Shown: piece after piece, positions 48,970 through 54,211 of the stretch
Numbering within the stretch: position 1 is the first letter of the stretch
Layout: the number at the start of each line of letters is the position of its first letter
Source of the DNA: Methanoprimaticola sp047501175
GTDB taxonomy: Archaea; Thermoplasmatota; Thermoplasmata; Methanomassiliicoccales; Methanomethylophilaceae
DNA length: 54,211 nt
Reading direction: 5' to 3'
NCBI RefSeq assembly: GCF_047501175.1
Contig: NZ_JBEQWH010000012.1
Span: forward strand, 1 to 54,211
Program-made: the position numbers and the translations under genes
Notes under the pieces: generated by a model
Seen by the model: only the letters and a program-made list of their open reading frames with translations
What the model was told of the DNA's origin: nothing
Database searches by the model: none

Positions 48970-49673
48970 AGTCGTCCAGGTCGAAACAGGTACGGAGGCA
49001 GTTCAGAGGCCCCGACGGCCGCTTCATAAAGCCCACATACATCGTCATCGACGACTTCGGGAACGTCAGCCCGTATTCCAGGAAGGAGCCTACATTCGGA
49101 TACGCCTACTCCGTGACCGACGAGCCGAAGGAGATGGTCCGCCTCGCGGTTGACAACCGCAGGAGGGCAGGGAAGAAGGTCGAGGCAAAAGCGAACGAAG
49201 ACGGCCTGTGGAACCGCGTGCGCATGTCTCTCGCCATCCGTTCCCTAGGCATCAGGACAGGTGCGGCGTATGTGGACAAAAAACGTCCCCCTCATGGATG
49301 GGACGTAGAGAAGAACGATCACGAATCGAAGAAACAATACAGGGTGAGGAAAGGGCGTGTACGCCGGGGAGTCCTGGAATACGTGATAGACGAGGCCTTG
49401 AACGGCACCGAATCCTATGGAGTTATGATCATCGTGGACGAACATGATGCTGTGCACAATGTCGGAGAACTTTGCAGATCCAAATCGACGGATGATAGGA
49501 AGGTGGACGGTGGTAGCTTCAGCTCCTCGAACTCGAGATACAGAGACCTGCTGCAGACTCAGGACTACGTCGCCAACGCCGCTGGCTCCGCCACCAAGGG
49601 GTATCCGCTCAGAGCGAGGTCCATGAGGATGAAAATCCACAGGATACGCAGGCACGAGAGGGTCAAGGAATGA
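48966..49673 (+). CDS. DUF3800-like protein
   Basis: 235-aa protein starting at GTG 48966 (overlapping the upstream TGA). The opening YIVIDDFGNVS, the mid VIDEALNG...VMIIVDEHD strand and the closing LLQTQDYVANAAG follow the DUF3800 layout (acidic residues of an RNase H-like fold). DUF3800 proteins are frequent in mobile elements and defence islands, function not firmly known. From about 49250 on codon use becomes less GC-rich than upstream genes. It closes the long plus-strand operon. Confidence 0.65.
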   Translation: MKSSRSKQVRRQFRGPDGRFIKPTYIVIDDFGNVSPYSRKEPTFGYAYSVTDEPKEMVRLAVDNRRRAGKKVEAKANEDGLWNRVRMSLAIRSLGIRTGAAYVDKKRPPHGWDVEKNDHESKKQYRVRKGRVRRGVLEYVIDEALNGTESYGVMIIVDEHDAVHNVGELCRSKSTDDRKVDGGSFSSSNSRYRDLLQTQDYVANAAGSATKGYPLRARSMRMKIHRIRRHERVKE

Positions 49674-49963
49674 GATCAGAATCCGGAGGCGGGCAGGCGC
49701 CCCCCTGTACCCGGACCACTGCTCCGGCTCCGGAGGGAAGTAGAACATCTCCCTGACTCCGGACAGAGTAGTTAATTAGAATTCGTCGTCCCGATAGATA
49801 AACATGGCGGGATGCATGATAGCAACTGTCATTCGACAGGCATCCTTAACTTTACCTTAATTTCATCAAATCTCATTAGTATGACCAGATGATACGAAGT
49901 TTGTCGACCGCACGCATCTCTCTTTATCTACTTCGACCGTTTAGGGGACATAGGGTCGGGAGT
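49674..49963. other. AT-richer gap before the Panacea gene pair
   Basis: 290 bp without a supported gene. It contains taattagaattc and tttaccttaatttcat stretches and a TATA-like ctctttatct at 49919-49928 that should start the next operon about 25 nt downstream. No hairpin strong enough to call a terminator. Confidence 0.4.
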
Positions 49964-50401
49964 ATGACAACGTACGATGTTTCGGACGTCGCACGCTTTA
50001 TCGTGCGGAAGTATATCGCGGACGGCAATCCCGTCACGAACATGAAGCTTCAGAAGATGCTCTATTACGCTTGGGTCAAGTATTTCCAGAGATTCGACGA
50101 ATACCTGTTCAATGACGACATCTATGCATGGAAGTACGGCCCTGTCGTTCCCAAGGTCTATCGCGAGTACAGGATCTACGCGGGCATGCCGATCCTCCAC
50201 TCCGAGCAACCTGCCGAGATGGACAGGCAGACGACGGACTTCCTAATCGAATTCGCGGACGACCACAAGGATTTCACCGCAAGCCAGCTCGTCAACCTGA
50301 CTCATAGGGACGGCTATCCGTGGAAGCGGGTGTACAAAGAAGGCGAGAAGTACACGAAGATCCCGTTCGACACGATTATAAAGATAGAATGTCGCGCGTG
50401 A
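49964..50401 (+). CDS. Panacea-domain (SocA/GepA-like, DUF4065) protein
   Basis: 145-aa protein with the Panacea signature: DVARFIVRKYIADGNPVTNMKLQKMLYYAWV, then NDDIYAWKYGPVVPKVYREY. Panacea proteins neutralise a range of unrelated toxins (panacea antitoxins, PanAT systems) and the phage GepA/SocA group. Its gene overlaps the following membrane protein by 13 nt, the usual TA spacing. A TATA box lies about 40 nt upstream. Together the two are read as a candidate toxin-antitoxin or abortive-infection module. Confidence 0.85.
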   Translation: MTTYDVSDVARFIVRKYIADGNPVTNMKLQKMLYYAWVKYFQRFDEYLFNDDIYAWKYGPVVPKVYREYRIYAGMPILHSEQPAEMDRQTTDFLIEFADDHKDFTASQLVNLTHRDGYPWKRVYKEGEKYTKIPFDTIIKIECRA

Positions 50402-51183
50402 TTCCTCCACTTCCCGAAGAGAAGGTCGCGGATAAGCGCGACGCTCTCATAGAGATTCTCTTCGACATGTCCGAAGTCTATCTGGAGGATGATAGCTATG
50501 TGCTTGAATCATATGCGTCCCGGATGTCGGAAATCTACTCCGATGACTACAGGCAGCTGTACTCGGAGTTGTTCCCTATCCTGATGGCGATATCCGGGGG
50601 CGATCCCGACAGCCTCCAACCGCTTACGACGAATCTGGTCTCGCTGTACCGCCACGTCGGGAGGTCCGATGAATGGAGCGAAATGGACCCTCAGCTCTTC
50701 GGCCACCTCTTGAAACTGAGCGATCATGTGAATCTCGAGATGCAGCGCATGGTGGACCGTGCCGAGTACGAGGAAAGGTTCAGCGAGCTCTACGATGAAC
50801 TGTCCGAAGTGTATGATAGTTCCGTTGAATCCGAACGTAAGCTGAAGAAGGCGGTCCGGAAGATCAAGAACCTCCAGCTCGAGATGGTCTCCATCCTGGC
50901 CATCTTCGCGGCGATAGTGGTGGCGTTCTCCGGCGGGATGAACATCCTGGGGAGCGCCCTTGCCGGTATAGGGCAGGTGCAGCTTCAGAATCTGGCATTC
51001 ATAGTGATCCTCTGCGGCATCATACTGTTCAACACCGTAGCGTTCCTGATGCATGTGGTGTTCTGGATCATCCGCAGACTGCATGAATCGGAGGATAAGG
51101 AGAGCAGTTTGATAGACTGGAAGTACATCCTGGGATTCAATGTTCTGATGCTCGCCCTTCTGGCCGCTTCGGCCTGCATCTGA
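50389..51183 (+). CDS. Membrane protein, putative toxin partner of Panacea protein
   Basis: 264-aa protein. Residues 1-170 are acidic and helical (YLEDDSYVLESYASRMSEIY; coiled coil SVESERKLKKAVRKIKNLQL). The C-terminal 90 residues hold three transmembrane helices (MVSILAIFAAIVVAFSGGM; LAFIVILCGIILFNTVAFLM; YILGFNVLMLALLAASACI). In known Panacea pairs membrane-active toxins occur; no sequence family is recognised here. ATG 50389 overlaps the Panacea gene by 13 nt. Confidence 0.7.
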   Translation: MSRVIPPLPEEKVADKRDALIEILFDMSEVYLEDDSYVLESYASRMSEIYSDDYRQLYSELFPILMAISGGDPDSLQPLTTNLVSLYRHVGRSDEWSEMDPQLFGHLLKLSDHVNLEMQRMVDRAEYEERFSELYDELSEVYDSSVESERKLKKAVRKIKNLQLEMVSILAIFAAIVVAFSGGMNILGSALAGIGQVQLQNLAFIVILCGIILFNTVAFLMHVVFWIIRRLHESEDKESSLIDWKYILGFNVLMLALLAASACI

Positions 51184-51238
51184 CCGTCAGGTCGATGAGA
51201 TCAGACTGTTCCCGATGCCTGGGTCGGCGATGCGTAAA

Positions 51239-51255
51239 ATGATGCATCGCATCAT
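51239..51255 (+). terminator. Hairpin after the Panacea pair
   Basis: ATGATGC-ATC-GCATCAT, 7-bp perfect stem 56 nt after the stop. A further hairpin CGATGT/ACATCG lies at about 51337-51358 at the convergent gene end. Confidence 0.45.
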
Positions 51256-51372
51256 ACCATGGGACTGGAATGGAGGGATATGATGGTTTATAGAACGCCA
51301 AAAGCACGATGGCCATCCGTGTGAAACGTGTAATCCGATGTAAGGGATTCTCACATCGTGACGCTTGAGAAC

Positions 51373-51540
51373 TCATTTTTTCCTGCGGAACCTGTCCAGG
51401 AACCGCGGCTTGGACCGCTCCTCCTCATAGGGGGATATGAAGCGTCCGCGCTCGTCCCTGGGAGGGCCGGACGCGGTCATATATCCGAGCTTGCGGGGAT
51501 CCCCCTTCTTGCGGGTGGTTCTGGTCTTCTTCTTGGTCAT
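51373..51540 (-). CDS. Small basic protein
   Basis: 55-aa Lys/Arg-rich protein (MTKKKTRTTRKKGDPRKLGY at the start, PRFLDRFRRKK at the end). Its ATG overlaps the upstream membrane-protein stop as ATGA. Possibly nucleic-acid- or membrane-surface-binding. Composition is similar to the other basic small proteins of the element (99 and 64 aa). Confidence 0.6.
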   Translation of the reverse strand: MTKKKTRTTRKKGDPRKLGYMTASGPPRDERGRFISPYEEERSKPRFLDRFRRKK

Positions 51541-52385
51541 AGTATCACGCACAATGCCGCCGATGCCATCATAGGTATGAGAGCTGCCGAGAGCAAGTAG
51601 ACCGTCCACCTGATATCTATGTTTAGTTCGGAGTCCTTCCGTATGGATTCGAAGAATGCCTTGGCCATGAAATTGTCTCTCGATGCCTGATATCCCCATT
51701 CATACCAGTCGGAATCCATGAGCTCATAGAGGTTCGCGCCAGTTGAAGGTGATGCCTTGTATGATACGAGGGAACGGATCCCCACCACACTGCCTGCGGC
51801 CATCATGGCGAATGACATGATGATGAGGACGCACACGGACGGATCGTATAGATGCGATTGATCGCTGAAGATGAACACACCATAGGAAGTGATCATCAGG
51901 AACCCGAATCCAACGATTGTTCCGAGCTTTTGCACAGAGGTGACAATAACCGAGATCTGCATAGGGAATTGCATCGATATGTCCTGACGGGCTCCAAGAA
52001 CCTCGAAGTCAGTACCGCGATACCAGAAATCGAATCCCGAATCAGCATCATACTCCTTCGGGAGATCGATGTGTGATACCGACGGTATCAGGATGCAGAT
52101 CCCTGGGCATGATACCAGAATCGCTTCCCACCAAGAGATGGGACTGAAACCGTACATGATGACTGCCAGGGTAATGATGACCACTCCGACCAACAGATTC
52201 AGTGGCTTCTCCAAGGACAGCCGCCTCTCGGAATCAAAGAAAGGGGATTGGATGTCTGAATCCACATACGAGGTATCGTCGCAGTCTTCCTCGATCGGTG
52301 GGCAGTCGTCGACGCATACCGTGCTTTCTGACAGATCTTCTTCAGCAACCATGATGCTCATCCTTCTGGCCGCTTCGATTTTCAT
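51537..52385 (-). CDS. Multi-pass membrane protein, unknown
   Basis: 282-aa protein. An acidic soluble N-terminus of about 55 residues (DDCPPIEEDCDDTSYVDSD) is followed by two close transmembrane helices (PLNLLVGVVIITLAVIMYGF; WWEAILVSCPGICILIPSV), a loop of about 45 residues, two more helices (GTIVGFGFLMITSYGVFIF; VCVLIIMSFAMMAAGSVVGI) and a C-terminal helix (WTVYLLSAALIPMMASAALC). GC content is clearly lower than the rest of the element, suggesting a separate origin. Gene order behind a regulator with poly-G tracts suggests phase-variable expression. Confidence 0.65.
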   Translation of the reverse strand: MKIEAARRMSIMVAEEDLSESTVCVDDCPPIEEDCDDTSYVDSDIQSPFFDSERRLSLEKPLNLLVGVVIITLAVIMYGFSPISWWEAILVSCPGICILIPSVSHIDLPKEYDADSGFDFWYRGTDFEVLGARQDISMQFPMQISVIVTSVQKLGTIVGFGFLMITSYGVFIFSDQSHLYDPSVCVLIIMSFAMMAAGSVVGIRSLVSYKASPSTGANLYELMDSDWYEWGYQASRDNFMAKAFFESIRKDSELNIDIRWTVYLLSAALIPMMASAALCVIL

Positions 52386-52392
52386 CTGACCG

Positions 52393-52593
52393 TCATATCA
52401 CGCCTCTCCGCCTGAGATGCATCTGGATCACATCGAAAATCTCCGATCCGCAGAACCCTTCGACGTGGTCACGGACGAAGTCGTCTACCGGCATCGCCCC
52501 CCCCCCCGCGACATCCCGTTTCACACGATGCGTTTGAAACAGCCTTGTCAGAGGGCCCCGTACCTCTTCCGGAGCCGCTCTTCGCTGCTCCAT
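52393..52593 (-). CDS. Small protein downstream of RHH gene, poly-G tract inside
   Basis: 66-aa frame starting at ATG 52593. Its second half (MPVDDFVRDHVEGFCGSEIF, then FDVIQMHLRRRGVI) looks like real coding sequence and ends 7 nt before the membrane-protein ATG. An 11-G run (minus strand; C run at 52497-52507) encodes AGGGA in the middle; gain or loss of a base would shift the frame. The 52469-52819 regulator overlaps it in another frame. It may be a separate protein or the intended C-terminus of the regulator. Confidence 0.45.
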   Translation of the reverse strand: MEQRRAAPEEVRGPLTRLFQTHRVKRDVAGGGAMPVDDFVRDHVEGFCGSEIFDVIQMHLRRRGVI

Positions 52594-52819
52594 CTGAGGT
52601 CAGGATCTCAGTTCCCCCCCCCTCAGATATGTCAGCGGTCTGATCAGAGAGTTCAAAACCCATTCTTTGGCCATCGTATGCTTTCAGGACTTTTTTCAAT
52701 GCGAATCTGATGAATTCGGTCTTGTTATCAAAATCTCCGGATTCAATCAGGCGATCTATCGCATCCGCCTCATCTGGCGTCAATCTGATGTTAACCTGAA
52801 TGCTTTTGGGAGTTTTCAC
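52469..52819 (-). CDS. Ribbon-helix-helix regulator with poly-G tract (possible phase variation)
   Basis: 116-aa frame. Residues 1-50 are a clear RHH domain (SIQVNIRLTPDEADAIDRLI, then NKTEFIRFALKKVLKAYDG). A 9-G run (52614-52622 on the plus strand as C) encodes EGGG near residue 68. Beyond it the translation (GAAKSGSGRGTGPSDKAVSN) looks non-native. Losing one G would end the protein at ...EGGELRS, six bases before the 52593 ATG. The state shown may thus be a slipped one, or a sequencing length error. Confidence 0.6.
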   Translation of the reverse strand: MKTPKSIQVNIRLTPDEADAIDRLIESGDFDNKTEFIRFALKKVLKAYDGQRMGFELSDQTADISEGGGTEILTSDGAAKSGSGRGTGPSDKAVSNASCETGCRGGGGDAGRRLRP

Positions 52820-52902
52820 GTGATATTGTTAGTAGCAACGATATTTTACTACTTTTGTATAGCAGAATTATTTATATTCTAGTTTGATATTATTGCTACT
52901 AA
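52820..52902. promoter_or_regulatory. Divergent RHH operator/promoter region
   Basis: TTAGTAGCAA (52829-52838) and TTGCTACTAA (52893-52902) are a perfect 10-bp inverted repeat 64 bp apart; a partial site TTACTACTTTTG lies between (52846-52857). GATAT occurs four times around the arms. The plus-strand TATA (ttatttatatt, about 52868-52878) is 26 nt before ATG 52902. The arms lie next to the start codons of both divergent RHH genes, as expected for autoregulation. Confidence 0.65.
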
Positions 52903-53057
52903 TGATATCAGTACAGCAGACAAGCAATCAAATCAATGTTCGTTTCACGAACGAGGATTATGCTAAGATTCTGAAGATGGCAGAGGAGAGTGACAGATCT
53001 CCCACATACATCGTCAGAACCATTGTGAAGAAGGAAATTGAGAGTTTGGAGGCCTGA
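52902..53057 (+). CDS. Small ribbon-helix-helix protein
   Basis: 51-aa protein: strand QINVRFTNEDYAKILKMAEE and helix RSPTYIVRTIVKKEIESL, an RHH (CopG/Arc-type) fold. The TATA box about 26 nt before the ATG suggests a leaderless mRNA. The right arm of the inverted repeat ends on its first base, so it or the divergent RHH protein probably controls both genes. Followed after 1 nt by a winged-helix gene. Confidence 0.75.
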   Translation: MISVQQTSNQINVRFTNEDYAKILKMAEESDRSPTYIVRTIVKKEIESLEA

Positions 53058-53058
53058 G

Positions 53059-53610
53059 ATGCTCACAGAGGACATCATGGCCTTCGCCATGGAGCATCCG
53101 GACGGCTTCGTCTCCCGCGAGGTCATCGACGTGAAGGGCCTCAACCCCGCGAACGCCACCAGGCGCCTCAAGCAGCTCTGCGACCGCGGGGACCTCAGGA
53201 GGGAGCGCGGTCCCGACGGGACCTACGTCTACTCCCTCAGGGAAGTGAGGGTGGAGCCGGTCCGCGGGTCCCTGCCGGAGGACCTCCGCCTGATTGACCT
53301 CATAGACGCGGAACTGCTCTCGTCCGTCTACTTCGAGCTCGCCCACAGCCTTGACGAAGACGCCCCCTACGCCACGGTCTGCGGGATCGCCGCGGACAAC
53401 CTGTCGGACGACGCCCGCCGGGAATGGGCCGATGTCCTCTCGGCCGAGGTGGAGTCGGTCTCCCCCTACTGCGAGTACCTGTGGATCAATCTCCGCATGG
53501 AGCTCACCGAGGAGGCCATGGACAGGGTCAAGGACTTCGTCGAGTGCTACGCCGGGTATTGCTCCGCCCAGGACTTCGAGCGCTGGTTCCCCGGGGTCAC
53601 GATACCATGA
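53059..53610 (+). CDS. Winged-helix-domain protein, unknown C-terminal half
   Basis: 183-aa protein. Residues 1-65 are a winged helix (EDIMAFAMEHPDGFVSREVI, NPANATRRLKQLCDRGDLRRE, wing GPDGTYVYSL). Residues 75-183 are acidic and helical (DLRLIDLIDAELLSSVYFEL, EYLWINLRMELTEEAMDRVK) without a recognised family. High GC and Arg/Asp codon style match the 32-47 kb part, unlike its AT-rich left neighbours. ATGA overlap with the next gene. Confidence 0.7.
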   Translation: MLTEDIMAFAMEHPDGFVSREVIDVKGLNPANATRRLKQLCDRGDLRRERGPDGTYVYSLREVRVEPVRGSLPEDLRLIDLIDAELLSSVYFELAHSLDEDAPYATVCGIAADNLSDDARREWADVLSAEVESVSPYCEYLWINLRMELTEEAMDRVKDFVECYAGYCSAQDFERWFPGVTIP

Positions 53611-53858
53611 CCCCGGAGGATGCGGTCACGTACCTGAAGGAGTCCCAGAGCATAGGCTCGGGGGTGTACGGGAGGATCTGTCCCCGCTGCGGCGGGCCCC
53701 TCGAGGGGAGGATGGTCATGAACGCCCTCTCCAGACGGGTCCCGCTCTACATCTGCTCGGACTGCGGCGTCGACGAGGCCATGCTGGATTTCAGAGGGCA
53801 GTGCCCCCTGCCTCTGGAGAAGTGGCCACTGGTCCGCGAGGTGATGGGCAGCTCATGA
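53607..53858 (+). CDS. Zinc-ribbon protein
   Basis: 83-aa protein with CPRC (near residue 25) and CSDC (near 50), a four-Cys zinc ribbon, preceded by a short helix (DAVTYLKESQS). Resembles the 60-aa zinc ribbon behind rep in kind. Last gene of the small operon and probably last gene of the accessory region. Confidence 0.72.
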   Translation: MTPEDAVTYLKESQSIGSGVYGRICPRCGGPLEGRMVMNALSRRVPLYICSDCGVDEAMLDFRGQCPLPLEKWPLVREVMGSS

Positions 53859-53987
53859 GTCACGCTTCTTCCGGGCCCCAGGCCCAACACGCCCCGTCCC
53901 ATCATTGGGCCCGGGGGAAGGCACGGAACCGGTGACGTTTGCCGTCCGGCCGTGCGAAACCGCTTACGAAACCGATTGAAGAAAAGA

Positions 53988-54017
53988 GGAACGGCGGGGA
54001 ACAACGGCCGCCGTTCC
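53988..54017 (+). terminator. Strong hairpin at the right end of the accessory region
   Basis: GGAACGGCGG (53988-53997) pairs perfectly with CCGCCGTTCC (54008-54017), loop of 10 nt. A weaker GGCCCAA/TTGGGCC pair lies at about 53882-53910. No gene is seen from 53859 to 54087. Confidence 0.6.
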
Positions 54018-54087
54018 AAGACGCTGAGGTCTGTATATGAGATGGAACAACAGAGATTTAAGTACTGCGAACGGAGGCCGCGATTCC

Positions 54088-54211
54088 GTGCTGATTGACA
54101 TCCGCACGTGCGACCTGACCCTGTCCCAGGTGATGGCCGAGATTACGCGCTATCAATCGGAGATGCCCGGTCACGAGGTCTTCATGGACGGGGACCTCTA
54201 CGCAATCGTCG
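54088..54211 (+). CDS. Small conserved-looking protein, 5' part only
   Basis: Frame from GTG 54088 (GGAGG at 54072-54076; TATA-like gatttaag about 30 nt upstream) and still open at the window end: DIRTCDLTLSQVMAEITRYQ, then MPGHEVFMDGDLYAIV. An upstream in-frame ATG at 54037 is possible. Looks like a small chromosomal protein; function unknown. Confidence 0.55.
   Translation, partial: MLIDIRTCDLTLSQVMAEITRYQSEMPGHEVFMDGDLYAIV

Larger units (their letters stand above)
31800..53940 (+). mobile_element. Putative integrated rolling-circle plasmid or provirus-like element
   Basis: About 22 kb of mostly plus-strand, tightly overlapped genes around an HUH replication initiator. Contents include many small zinc-ribbon, winged-helix and ribbon-helix-helix proteins, a DnaQ-like exonuclease, surface and membrane proteins, a P-loop ATPase, a zincin, a DUF3800-like protein, a Panacea gene pair and a candidate phase-variable operon. 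Ends are estimates from gene content; no att repeats or integrase were found. The 49.9-53.9 kb part may be a separate island or cargo. Confidence 0.65.

Noticed and set aside
31800..53940. Tyrosine or serine integrase and att direct repeats for the element
   Set aside because: No such protein among the frames and no convincing matching repeats at the estimated ends; the element may use another route or its ends may lie outside the window.
1..54211. CRISPR array or cas genes
   Set aside because: No regularly spaced short repeats and no Cas-like protein in any frame.

Overview
The window is archaeal and most likely comes from a GC-rich methanogen of the Methanomassiliicoccales (Thermoplasmata). 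Supporting signs are the methanogenesis marker protein 4 (MtxX), a porCDAB pyruvate:ferredoxin oxidoreductase, archaeosine (queC/D/E) genes, RNase P component 4, L10e, Dph2, Sec61-beta, a class I LysRS, short or absent leaders behind TATA boxes, and 5S rRNA genes not linked to 16S/23S. The taxon is inferred from gene content; no 16S or mcr gene lies in the window.

Positions 1-31.7 kb are mostly ordinary chromosome. Two identical 5S rRNA genes (101-224, 429-552) come first. Next are porB/A/D/C (minus strand) divergent from PEP synthase (plus), which link acetyl-CoA to pyruvate to PEP. Then come an AzlCD exporter, a HipA-like kinase with a CBS/ParB-like gene, an Mrp/NifX-like pair, a queE-queC-queD-mtxX-nitroreductase operon, an HD hydrolase, an rnp4-yhbY-serS operon, an L10e-dph2 operon facing lysS, Sec61-beta and a CPA2 antiporter. 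A metal block follows: a NikR-like regulator divergent from a ZIP transporter, a TerC protein, a CsoR repressor, twin CsoR-type palindromes, a P1B ATPase, and then an acetate/succinate transporter.

From about 32 kb to about 53.9 kb the style changes. There are long chains of small plus-strand genes joined by ATGA overlaps, few database-like housekeeping genes, and several small DNA-binding proteins. I read this as an accessory mobile element built around an HUH rolling-circle replication initiator (32448-34379). Behind Rep come a zinc ribbon, a winged-helix protein, an ASCH protein, a ribbon-helix-helix protein, a hairpin-packed segment with its own strong TATA box (candidate structured RNA or origin), and a DnaQ-type exonuclease. 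Then comes a run of exported and membrane-anchored surface proteins (37.0-44.4 kb), small membrane proteins and a P-loop ATPase with a C-terminal HTH. A second inverted-repeat and alternating purine-pyrimidine segment (47.2-47.35 kb) is followed by a basic protein, a zincin-like protein and a DUF3800-like protein. The order Rep - surface/membrane proteins - NTPase recalls pleomorphic membrane viruses of archaea (pleolipoviruses), but no homology to their structural proteins is claimed. No integrase is visible.

The right part (49.9-53.9 kb) holds a Panacea-domain antitoxin-like gene with a membrane partner, and a membrane-protein operon whose leading regulator region carries two long poly-G tracts (9 and 11 G), a candidate phase-variable switch. 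An operator-like inverted repeat separates that operon from a divergent ribbon-helix-helix gene followed by a winged-helix and a zinc-ribbon gene. A probable host gene enters at the right edge.
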